This document shows positions 17,355 to 25,220 of a stretch of 64,000 bases of DNA, in pieces (the stretch's first letter is position 1; each line of letters opens with the position of its first letter). The DNA comes from Desulfatibacillum aliphaticivorans DSM 15576 (GTDB lineage: Bacteria; Desulfobacterota; Desulfobacteria; Desulfobacterales; Desulfatibacillaceae), in assembly GCF_000429905.1 (NCBI RefSeq), contig NZ_AUCT01000027.1, positions 34,760 through 98,759 on the forward strand, written 5' to 3'. Both the position numbers and the translations under genes were made by a program. The notes under the pieces were generated by a model. It searched no databases and was not told where the DNA came from. It saw only the letters and a list, made by a program, of their open reading frames with translations.

Positions 17355-20300
17355 CTATCCTTCGGCTGGCGCCGTTTCGGGTTCTTCCTCGTTTGCTTCG
17401 GACGATTGAGGTTGAGCGCCGGTCAGTTTTTTTCTGGGGATGAACAGCCTGGCGATTATCACGTAAAACAACGGCGTGAACAAGGTGACCAAAACCGTAC
17501 CTGTCACCATGCCGCCGAGCACCGAGGTGCCGATGGCTATCTGGGCGCCGGCGCCGGCGCCATTGGCCAGGAACAAGGGAAGCACGCCGAACCCGAAGGC
17601 CAGCGATGTCATGATAATGGGCCTGAACCGCAGCTTGGCGCCTTCCAGGGTGGCCGAGACCAGATCCATGCCTTCCTCCCGCTTGGCTTTGGCGAACTGA
17701 ACGATCAGAATGGCGTTCTTGGTGGTCAGGCCCAAGGTGGTCAGCAGCCCGATCTGGAAGTACACGTCATTAGGCAGGCCGCGCAGAGTCGTGGCAAACA
17801 CGCCTCCAATGGCGCCCAAAGGCAATGCCAGCAAAATGGAGATGGGAATGGGCCAGCTTTCATACAAGGCCGCCAGGCACAGGAAGATCGCCAGGATGGA
17901 AAAGGCGTACAAGAGGCCCGTCTGAGAGCTTGCCATCCGCTCCTGGTACGAAATGCCCGTCCAGTCGAAACCAAAGCCCTGCGGCAGCTTGTCCATGATT
18001 TCCTCCATGGCTTGCATGGCTTCGCCCGAACTTCTGCCCGGCGCCGCTTCCCCCTGAAAGTTGATGGAGGGAAAGCCGTTGTACCGTTGAAGCTGCTGGG
18101 CGCCTTCGGTCCATCGTCCCGTGGCCACCGAGGAGTAGGGAACCATGGTCCCGGAATTGCCCCGGAAGTAAAGCTTGTTCAGATCCTCCGGCAGCATGCG
18201 GTGGGGAGCGTCAGCCTGAATATACACACGCTTGACGCGGCCCGCCTGGATAAAGTCGTTTACGTAAGCGCTTCCAAAAGCGGCGGAAACGGAGCTATGG
18301 ATGACCGACAAGGGCACTCCCAGCGTTCCCGCTTTCTCCCAGTCCACGTCCACCCGGTATTCCGCCTGGTCAGGAATGGCGTTGGGCCGCACGTTGGCCA
18401 AGCGGTTGTCTTGGGACGCGATGCCCAGCAATTGATACTCCGCGGCAACGAGGGCTTGGTGTCCTAAACCGCTTCGATCCTGCAACTGGAAGTCAAAACC
18501 CTTGGCCGTGCCCAATTCCGACACGGCGGGCGGCGTAAACGCGTAAGCGCGGGCGTTTCGGATTTGGAAGAACCGCATCATGGCCCTGCCTGCCACGGCG
18601 TCCGCCTTCAAATCAGGCCGAAGTCTGAGGTCCCAATCCTTCAGTTTAATAAAGGCAAGTCCGTTGTTCTGGCCCATGCCTGCGAAGCTCATCCCTGAAA
18701 GCGTCAGAACTGATTTGACGGCTTCTTTTTCCTGCTCCAGAAAATAATCCTGGATTTCAGCCAAAATCTCGTCCGTCTGCTCCATGGTGGACCCGGTGGG
18801 CAGTTGCACCATAGCCAGAACGATTCCCTGGTCTTCATTGGGCAGGTAAGCCGTGGGCATTTGCTGGAAAAAATGAACGAAAGCAAACACGATTCCAATG
18901 AAGCAAAGCATGAAAACCACTTTAAACCTGAGAATGCCCCCCACCATCATTAAATAGATGTCCCGAACCCAGTTGAAGCCCCTGTTGAAAAGATCCACAA
19001 AGGCGCGAAGCGGAGTAAATGTCCTTTTACCCTTCCGGGTTTGATGCCCTTCCTTAAGCAAGGAAGCGCAAAGCACCGGGGTCAGAATCAAGGCCACAAC
19101 CACGGAAAGCAGCATGGCCGAGATAATGGTCAGAGAAAACTGGCGATAGATGACGCCCGTGGAGCCGCCGAAAAAAGCCATGGGGCCGAACACGGCGGAA
19201 AGCACCAGGCCGATGCCGATCAGGGCGCTGGTGATTTCGTGCATGGACTTGCGGGTGGCCTCCTTGGGGGGCAGCCCCTCCTCCTCCATGATGCGCTCCA
19301 CATTTTCCACGACCACGATGGCGTCGTCCACCAACAGGCCGATGGCCAAAACCATGGCGAACATTGTCAGCATGTTGATGGAAAAGCCGAACAAACCCAG
19401 CACGCCGAAGGTGCCCAGCAAAACCACGGGCACGGCGATGGTGGGGATGAGCGTGGCCCGGAAGCTCCCTAAAAACAGAAGCATGACCAAAAACACCAGG
19501 AAGACCGCTTCGAACAGGGTCTTGACCACTTCGTGAATGGCCACCCGAACAAAGGGGGTGGTATCGTAGGGGTAAGTCACCTTCAGTCCTGGCGGAAAGT
19601 ATTTTTCCATTTCTGCAAGTTTGTCCCGGACGTTTTGGGCGGTCTCCAATGCGTTGGCGCCTGCCGCCTGCCGAATGGCCAGGGCCGCCGAAGGCTGGCC
19701 GTTGAACAAGGGCACGACCGCGTAGCTTTCCGACCCCAACTCTGTCCTTGCAACGTCTCCGACCTTGATGACCGAACCGTCAGGATTGTTCCTGATGGGA
19801 ATGGCGGCGAACTGCGCAGGCGTTTGCAAAAGGTTTTGCACGACAATGGAGGCGTTCATTTTTTGGCCTTCCACCGCCGGCTGCGCGCCGAACGCCCCGG
19901 CCGAAACCTCCACGTTATAAGTCCTTAAGGCGGCGATCACGTCCTGAACCGTCAGGTTGTAGCTGTTCAGCTTGTCCGGGTTAAACCAGATCCGCATGGC
20001 GTATTGGGGGCTGAACGCCTCCACCTCGCCGACTCCGGGAACCCTTGCCAAAACTTTTTCCAGGTTGGAGTTCACGTAGTCGGCCAGGTCGCTGTAGTCC
20101 ATGGACCCGTCTTCGGAAATGATGCCGACGATGATCAGGTAGTTCCGGGTGGACTTGCTGACGCTGACGCCCTGGCTTTGGACCACCTCGGGAAGGCTGG
20201 GCATGGCAAGCTGCAGCTTGTTCTGCACCTTGGCCCACGCCATGTCGGGATCGCTGCCCGGCACGAAGGTCATTTCAATCCTGCCCACGCCTGACGAACT

Positions 20301-20549
20301 GCTCTCCGCGGACATATACAGCAGGTTTTCAAAACCAACCATTTTTTGTTCGATGATCTGGACCACCGTGTTTTCCACGGTTTCCGCCGAGGCTCCGGGG
20401 TACATGGCCTCAATAGCGATGGACGGCGGTGCGATGGGCGGATACTGGGATATGGGCAGGTTGTAGATTGCCAGCCCGCCCGCCAGCATGATGATAATGG
20501 CGATAACCCAGGCGAAAACCGGGCGATCCAGGAAAAAATTTGCTAACAT
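17355..20549 (-). CDS. RND multidrug efflux pump, HAE1 (AcrB/MexB) family
   Basis: 1064 residues, usual for AcrB-type pumps. It starts with MLANFFLDRPVFAWVIAI, has 12 predicted membrane segments in two halves and two large periplasmic porter loops. The proton-relay aspartates occur in LLVDDAIVVVENVERIMEE (TM4, ~405) and the TM10 lysine in GLTTKNAILIVQFAK. It exchanges protons for amphiphilic substrates in the inner membrane, working with the adaptor encoded 13 bp upstream and the OprM-type channel downstream. Likely substrates (solvents, fatty acids, bile-like amphiphiles, antibiotics) cannot be told from sequence. Expression is probably set by the TetR gene heading the operon. Confidence 0.97.
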   Translation of the reverse strand: MLANFFLDRPVFAWVIAIIIMLAGGLAIYNLPISQYPPIAPPSIAIEAMYPGASAETVENTVVQIIEQKMVGFENLLYMSAESSSSGVGRIEMTFVPGSDPDMAWAKVQNKLQLAMPSLPEVVQSQGVSVSKSTRNYLIIVGIISEDGSMDYSDLADYVNSNLEKVLARVPGVGEVEAFSPQYAMRIWFNPDKLNSYNLTVQDVIAALRTYNVEVSAGAFGAQPAVEGQKMNASIVVQNLLQTPAQFAAIPIRNNPDGSVIKVGDVARTELGSESYAVVPLFNGQPSAALAIRQAAGANALETAQNVRDKLAEMEKYFPPGLKVTYPYDTTPFVRVAIHEVVKTLFEAVFLVFLVMLLFLGSFRATLIPTIAVPVVLLGTFGVLGLFGFSINMLTMFAMVLAIGLLVDDAIVVVENVERIMEEEGLPPKEATRKSMHEITSALIGIGLVLSAVFGPMAFFGGSTGVIYRQFSLTIISAMLLSVVVALILTPVLCASLLKEGHQTRKGKRTFTPLRAFVDLFNRGFNWVRDIYLMMVGGILRFKVVFMLCFIGIVFAFVHFFQQMPTAYLPNEDQGIVLAMVQLPTGSTMEQTDEILAEIQDYFLEQEKEAVKSVLTLSGMSFAGMGQNNGLAFIKLKDWDLRLRPDLKADAVAGRAMMRFFQIRNARAYAFTPPAVSELGTAKGFDFQLQDRSGLGHQALVAAEYQLLGIASQDNRLANVRPNAIPDQAEYRVDVDWEKAGTLGVPLSVIHSSVSAAFGSAYVNDFIQAGRVKRVYIQADAPHRMLPEDLNKLYFRGNSGTMVPYSSVATGRWTEGAQQLQRYNGFPSINFQGEAAPGRSSGEAMQAMEEIMDKLPQGFGFDWTGISYQERMASSQTGLLYAFSILAIFLCLAALYESWPIPISILLALPLGAIGGVFATTLRGLPNDVYFQIGLLTTLGLTTKNAILIVQFAKAKREEGMDLVSATLEGAKLRFRPIIMTSLAFGFGVLPLFLANGAGAGAQIAIGTSVLGGMVTGTVLVTLFTPLFYVIIARLFIPRKKLTGAQPQSSEANEEEPETAPAEG

Positions 20550-20562
20550 CGTCTTTCTCCTT

Positions 20563-21900
20563 TTAAGCCTCTGGCTGCGCCTTGGGAGCGGCGGCGCCGG
20601 CGCCGGTTTTTGCCATATCAGCGACCCTTACAGTCGCTCCTGGGCGGATTTTCTGGGATCCCTCCACAATAACCCGGTCTCCGTCGTGCAGGCCGGAAGT
20701 CACAAGCCACTTGTCCCCGATGGCCCTGTCCAGAGTCAGAAGCCGCTGCTCCACCACATTGTCCTTGTTAACCACGTAAGCCAAAGGCAGCCCTTTGGGG
20801 TTGCGCCGCACCCCGTCCTGGGGCGCCAGGATGGCGTCCTTAGCCACGCCTTCCTGGACGACGGCGCGGACGAACATGCCGGGCAGCAGGGTCTGGTCCG
20901 GGTTGGGGAAGACCATGCGCAGGGTGACGGACCCGGTTGTGGGGTCAACGGTAACGTCTCGGAACTCCAAGGTTCCTTTGTGGGGGTATTCCGTGCCGTC
21001 CTCCAGCATCAGGCCCACTTCAGCCTGTCCCTCTCCGTCGGTCTGGATTTCGCCGCTCTTGGCCAGCTTGGAAAGCCGCAGCACGTCCAGCGTGGATTGG
21101 GGAACATCCACAAACACAGGGTCGGTCTGCTGAATAGTTGACAAAGCAGTAGGCTGATAAGCGGTGACAATGGCGCCTTCCGTCACGGCGGACCTGCCTA
21201 TGCGGCCGGAAATGGGCGCCGTGATTTGTGTATAATCCAACTGGATGCGTGTGGTCTTCAGGGCTGCCTCCGCCTGCTTGATGCTCGCTTTGGCCGAGGC
21301 TAAAGCCTTTCGCTCGCTATCCACCTGGGCCTTGGCGGCCTCCAGGGTGGCGCGAGCCACTTCCACCTGAGTCACCGCCTGGTCCCGCTCGCTGGCGGAA
21401 ACGGCCTGCTGCTCATAAGCCTTGGTAAATCTATCGCCGTTGGTCATAGCCAACTTGTATGACGCCTCGGCCTGGGCCACGCCGGCCATGGCCGCTTCCA
21501 GGCCGGCCTGAGCGCGGTCCGCGGACTTTTTGACGGCGGACAAGTTGGCTTCGGCGTTTTCGTAAGCCGCCTCAAAGGGCGCCGGATCGATCTGATACAA
21601 GACCTGGCCGGCTTCCACGTCCGCGCCTTCCACAAACAGGCGCTTTTGGATCAGCCCGTTTACCTGGGGCCGGATCTCGGAAATCAGGAAAGGCGAGGTG
21701 CGTCCGGGCAATTCCGTGGTGAGCGTGACGGACTGCGGCGAGACCGTAACCACTCCCACTTCCGGCGGCGGCATGGCCGCTGCTGGTGCAGCAGCGTTCT
21801 GAGGTTGTTGCTCGTTGCATCCGAACAATAAGGATGCGAACAGCAAAAAGGCTAATAAGCCGATCAACCGGTAGGCGTCTTGTTGGCGGGGCAATGTCAT
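20563..21900 (-). CDS. RND periplasmic adaptor lipoprotein, AcrA/MexA family
   Basis: 445 residues. A lipoprotein signal (LLFASLLFGC, Cys ~28) is followed by a low-complexity linker, the lipoyl/beta-barrel part (LPGRTSPFLISEIRPQVNG), a coiled-coil hairpin (~100-215; rich in Ala/Gln/Lys) and the second lipoyl half (LDYTQITAPISGRIGRS). It bridges the inner-membrane pump and the outer-membrane channel. It is second in the operon, 73 bp after the TetR gene. The Ala/Pro-rich tail after residue ~430 is low complexity. Confidence 0.95.
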   Translation of the reverse strand: MTLPRQQDAYRLIGLLAFLLFASLLFGCNEQQPQNAAAPAAAMPPPEVGVVTVSPQSVTLTTELPGRTSPFLISEIRPQVNGLIQKRLFVEGADVEAGQVLYQIDPAPFEAAYENAEANLSAVKKSADRAQAGLEAAMAGVAQAEASYKLAMTNGDRFTKAYEQQAVSASERDQAVTQVEVARATLEAAKAQVDSERKALASAKASIKQAEAALKTTRIQLDYTQITAPISGRIGRSAVTEGAIVTAYQPTALSTIQQTDPVFVDVPQSTLDVLRLSKLAKSGEIQTDGEGQAEVGLMLEDGTEYPHKGTLEFRDVTVDPTTGSVTLRMVFPNPDQTLLPGMFVRAVVQEGVAKDAILAPQDGVRRNPKGLPLAYVVNKDNVVEQRLLTLDRAIGDKWLVTSGLHDGDRVIVEGSQKIRPGATVRVADMAKTGAGAAAPKAQPEA

Positions 21901-21973
21901 TGATGTTCTCCCAATAAAAAAAATGGTTCAAGGGCGCAGGCAATATCATGCGCCCGGTGTGTGGAATATGGAT

Positions 21974-22597
21974 TTAGTCTTGGATAAGCCCTTTAAACAG
22001 GATGTTTAAAATCACGTCGGGATCTTCCGGATAAGGATACTGCTCGGGATTTTCTATCCAAGACAATAAAAAAGAGTGCGTAATGTTGTCCAAAGACTTG
22101 GCTAAAATATAGGAATCTCCGATGCGCTGGAAAGTCCCTTTTTTCATGCCGCTTTCAAAAACCGCCGCTACATCTTTCATCAAGCTGAGGCGTTTAGTCT
22201 GGATTTTAGAATCCAGTTCTGTGATAGCGCTGTCGGAGGCCTGTCGAAGCTCTGCATGAAATATGCGTATTTTGGAGGCGTTATTTAAGAAATATATCCC
22301 TTTCGCCCTGACAAGGCTCCGCAATTTTGCAACCTCGTCCACGGGTTCGTCAAGGACTTTGGTTAACTGTCCCATAAATTTTTCCGTTTCTTCGAGCATG
22401 GACTCCTGGTACAAATCCCCCTTGCTCTTGAAGAAATTGTAAAGGGTGCCTACGGCAAATTCGGCCTGGTCGGCGATTTCCTGCATGGAAACGCCGTGAT
22501 AGCCCCTCTCTGAAAACAAGATGTGGGCCGCCGCCATGATTTCACGCCTCTGGCGCTCCCTTTCCCTTTCTTTCCTGGAAAGCCGTTTTCCCTTCAT
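21974..22597 (-). CDS. TetR-family transcriptional regulator of the RND efflux operon
   Basis: 207 residues. A very basic N-terminal arm (KRLSRKERERERQRRE) precedes the TetR HTH (about 18-65, with GYHGVSMQEIADQAEFAVGTLYNFF); the ligand-binding helical domain fills the rest. It is the first gene of the efflux transcript and an imperfect palindromic operator lies 25 bp upstream of its start, so autorepression and co-repression of the pump are likely. The inducer is unknown. Confidence 0.92.
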   Translation of the reverse strand: MKGKRLSRKERERERQRREIMAAAHILFSERGYHGVSMQEIADQAEFAVGTLYNFFKSKGDLYQESMLEETEKFMGQLTKVLDEPVDEVAKLRSLVRAKGIYFLNNASKIRIFHAELRQASDSAITELDSKIQTKRLSLMKDVAAVFESGMKKGTFQRIGDSYILAKSLDNITHSFLLSWIENPEQYPYPEDPDVILNILFKGLIQD

Positions 22598-22621
22598 GAT
22601 TTTACCTCTTAAAGAATATTA

Positions 22622-22656
22622 ATTCACGAGAATGAACTATTCCTCATTCCGTGAAT
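22622..22656. promoter_or_regulatory. Probable TetR operator controlling the efflux operon
   Basis: The outer arms ATTCACG / CGTGAAT are perfect, and the inner arms GAATGA / TCATTC are also perfect with one extra A on the left. The 35-bp inverted repeat lies immediately upstream of the TetR gene, in an AT-rich region suited to a promoter. Confidence 0.7.
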
Positions 22657-23167
22657 TTAGATTCATAAAATAGAACTAAACCTCATAAAGTCAAGGGGAT
22701 TTTCTTTCTTAACCAAAAAGAAACCTGCCTCGTACATATTATGGTCCAGGCCTTTTGGCTGGTTCTCAGCTTTAACTGCCTGAAAATTATATTATAGTTG
22801 TATTTTAAATATGGCGGGCCTTCTCGGGCCAAGCAGGAAGGAAAAAGTTGCCGCCTGAGTCGTTTTTTGAACGCGAAAATATTTCCCGGGCCTGGGCCGC
22901 TTCCAAAGGCATGAAATCTTGACGCCGTTGTTTTCAGGATTCATTTTGACGCCAGAATTTTGGCGTCTGCTGAGAATAGGGAGGCTATTTCCGGCGCCAA
23001 TAGGGCTTGCAAAAACATGGGATGGAAGACCTTGTGTCCGCCCATCAAATGGGCCGTATCCGCCCCGGCCATGGCATGGACCTTGCTTTGTTTGAAGGGA
23101 GGAAATCAGCACGTCCCGCCCTAAATGCGGGGCTGTTTTACACATATTCAAAAAATCAGGAAGTTAC
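22657..23167. other. Long intergenic region between the efflux operon and the J-domain/MinD gene
   Basis: About 510 bp with no credible gene; a 119-residue minus-strand frame lacks coding character. It contains a perfect hairpin at 22948-22967 (GACGCCA/TGGCGTC, 6-nt loop). A ribosome site (AGGAAG) precedes the downstream ATG. I recognise no riboswitch. Confidence 0.5.
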
Positions 23168-24373
23168 ATGAACAGCGCCTCTATCGATATTTCGGCGGAC
23201 AAGCTGCGCCAGATGCGTGCTGCCTGCGCTTGTCTCTTTTCGCCTCGTCAAGCAAATGACGATGTCTTTTTACGCTCCCTTGACATGGAGCAAGTGCGCA
23301 AGGCCTTCCGGGAAAAAGCCCGGCATTGCCACCCTGACCTGCATCGGGGGGAATCCAGCCTGGCCGCGGCGCGATGGTCCGAGCAATTCATGAGAGCCCG
23401 TCAGGCCTACGAGCTGATTATCGACTGCATTCCCAAAGAGGAGACGGCGGTCCGGAGGCCTCTCCCCAGGATCATCGCCGTGGGCGGCGCAAAGGGCGGC
23501 ATAGGAAAAAGCATCCTGGCCGCCAATCTGGGCGTGCATTTGGCGCGTTTGGGCCGAAAGACCGTTGTGGTGGACCTGGACCTGGGCGGCGCCAACCTGC
23601 ATTTGTACATGGGCATGACTCGCATGCAGCGCAGCATCAACGATTATTTGGATCGGACCGCCCCGACCCTGGAAAGCATCATGGCGCAGACCAAGCACGG
23701 CCCCTGGCTGATCGGCGGGGACAGCTCCCGGCTGGGCGCCGGAAACATTCCGTTTGCGGTCAAGATGCGCCTGATCAAGGCCATCAAAAGCCTGGACGCG
23801 GATCACGTCATCCTGGACCTGGGCGGCGACACCTCCTTCAATGTCATGGATTTTTTCCTGTCCGCGGACCGGGGCCTGGTTTTGACCACCTGCGATCCCG
23901 CGTCCTATTTGGAGGCCTACAATTTCATCAAGGTTGGGCTTTTCAGGAAGTTGAACCGGATTTTCGGAGAGGAAAATCCCGTCCCTGCAAAACGGTATAA
24001 GCCTCTGGAGGAATTGATTCGCACGGCGACCATGCCCAAGGGGGACCAAAAAGCCTGCACGGTGACCGACATCCTGTCCCGGGTGGAGTCCCAGCAGCCG
24101 GCCTACGCCCAGGCAGTCAGAAAAGCGGTCTCCGGGTACAGCCCGTTTTTGGCAATCAACCGGGAGAATCGGCCCGCCAAGACCCAGAACGTGGTGGACA
24201 GGATCAGGGAGGTTTCCCGAAAAATGTTGAACATCGACGTCCAGTACTCCGGCTGCCTTCCCAACGGGGAGGAAGTGGAAAACAGCGCCCGCTGCCTGGT
24301 TCCGGTTCTCTCCCAATGCCCCCACGGCGAGTACAGCAAAGGCGTTCAGGCCCTGGCCGCCCGGTTAGCCTAA
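23168..24373 (+). CDS. J-domain-like/MinD-ParA-type ATPase fusion
   Basis: 401 residues. Residues ~35-90 look like a short DnaJ J-domain: DMEQVRKAFREKARHCHPDLH has the HPD tripeptide at 55-57, followed by the amphipathic RWSEQFMRARQAYELI helix. A deviant Walker A box GGAKGGIGKS follows at 106-115, with VVDLDLGGANLH next, as in MinD/FlhG-type membrane-switch ATPases, then HVILDLGGDT (Walker B-like) and a ~120-residue C-terminal region containing several cysteines. MinD/FlhG proteins set the position or number of surface machines. A J-domain in front suggests coupling to a DnaK-type chaperone or a protein-interaction role. It is monocistronic. The role is unknown; flagella or pilus placement is a guess. 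Confidence 0.8.
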   Translation: MNSASIDISADKLRQMRAACACLFSPRQANDDVFLRSLDMEQVRKAFREKARHCHPDLHRGESSLAAARWSEQFMRARQAYELIIDCIPKEETAVRRPLPRIIAVGGAKGGIGKSILAANLGVHLARLGRKTVVVDLDLGGANLHLYMGMTRMQRSINDYLDRTAPTLESIMAQTKHGPWLIGGDSSRLGAGNIPFAVKMRLIKAIKSLDADHVILDLGGDTSFNVMDFFLSADRGLVLTTCDPASYLEAYNFIKVGLFRKLNRIFGEENPVPAKRYKPLEELIRTATMPKGDQKACTVTDILSRVESQQPAYAQAVRKAVSGYSPFLAINRENRPAKTQNVVDRIREVSRKMLNIDVQYSGCLPNGEEVENSARCLVPVLSQCPHGEYSKGVQALAARLA

Positions 24374-24410
24374 AAAGGCATACGCTGGATGGGCTGCCGC
24401 GCCCGAAACT

Positions 24411-25220
24411 TTAGATTTTGAGGCCCAGCGCCCGGCAGAAAAAGACGGCGTAATTCACCAGAGCGGGATATGGGGCATTCCCGGGGCCGGCGGGTTGAGT
24501 TTTCAACACATCCTCAAAAAACAGATGGCAAAAAGGGCACACGGTGCAAAGTATATCAGCTCCGGAGTTTGCAGCGTTTTCCAGCTTGCCCCTGGCTAGT
24601 TTCAGAGCCAGGTCGCGGTCTGCGCCCAGTACAGGAGCGCCGCAGCAATCCATTTTACGGCTCCATTCAATGGGCGTGGCGCCTGTCGCCGCGGCCATTT
24701 CGTCCAGGATGGTCGGGACAAAAGGATCATCAAAACCCATGACGTTTGCCGGGCGTATAAGATGACATCCATAGTGGCAGGCCGCCTTCGAATCCTCCAT
24801 GGGCCTGACAACCTTTCCGGCTATTCCGTCCGGCCCGGCGGCGGCGGCGATCACAGCCAGGGCATGCTCCACACGCACCCGCCCCCGGTACTCCAGGTTT
24901 TCCTGCGCCAGGACCTTGTTCACTTCGTCAGCCATGGCGGAATCCCGGGCCAGCCTGTCCTTTGCCATGCGCAGGCTGTGGTAGCAACATGCGCAAAGAG
25001 TCGCAATGTCCATTTGCTTTTTTTCAGCCAGGGCGAGATTTCGGGCCGCGGCAGTCAACCAAGCCCTGGTGTTGAGTTTTTTTACGGGATATCCGCAGCA
25101 GGTAAACTCCCTGAGGTCTGCAAGCTCAATGGAAAAGGCCCCCAGAAGGGCGTGGATTGCCGCGTTTGTTTCAGGCATCTGAAAGGGGATGTTGCATCCG
25201 CCGAAATAGGCGTATTTCAT
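24411..25220 (-). CDS. HdrB-like iron-sulfur (CCG domain) subunit
   Basis: 269 residues. Two cysteine-rich CCG repeats are visible: GGCNIPF...FTCCGYP...CACCYHS, and CHYGCHL...MDCCGAP...CTVCPFCHLF. In heterodisulfide reductase HdrB these bind noncubane [4Fe-4S] clusters that carry out disulfide or quinone-type chemistry. The start overlaps the upstream membrane Fe-S gene by 4 bp (ATGA), so they form a two-subunit complex, equivalent to a split version of the FadF/DUF224-type ETF:quinone oxidoreductases. Acyl-CoA dehydrogenase genes nearby support a role in electron transfer from beta-oxidation. The substrate is inferred. Confidence 0.88.
   Translation of the reverse strand: MKYAYFGGCNIPFQMPETNAAIHALLGAFSIELADLREFTCCGYPVKKLNTRAWLTAAARNLALAEKKQMDIATLCACCYHSLRMAKDRLARDSAMADEVNKVLAQENLEYRGRVRVEHALAVIAAAAGPDGIAGKVVRPMEDSKAACHYGCHLIRPANVMGFDDPFVPTILDEMAAATGATPIEWSRKMDCCGAPVLGADRDLALKLARGKLENAANSGADILCTVCPFCHLFFEDVLKTQPAGPGNAPYPALVNYAVFFCRALGLKI

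Noticed and set aside
22792..23151. 119-residue minus-strand frame in the intergenic region upstream of the MinD-like gene
   Set aside because: No ribosome site, no domain, contains the hairpin at 22948; more likely non-coding.
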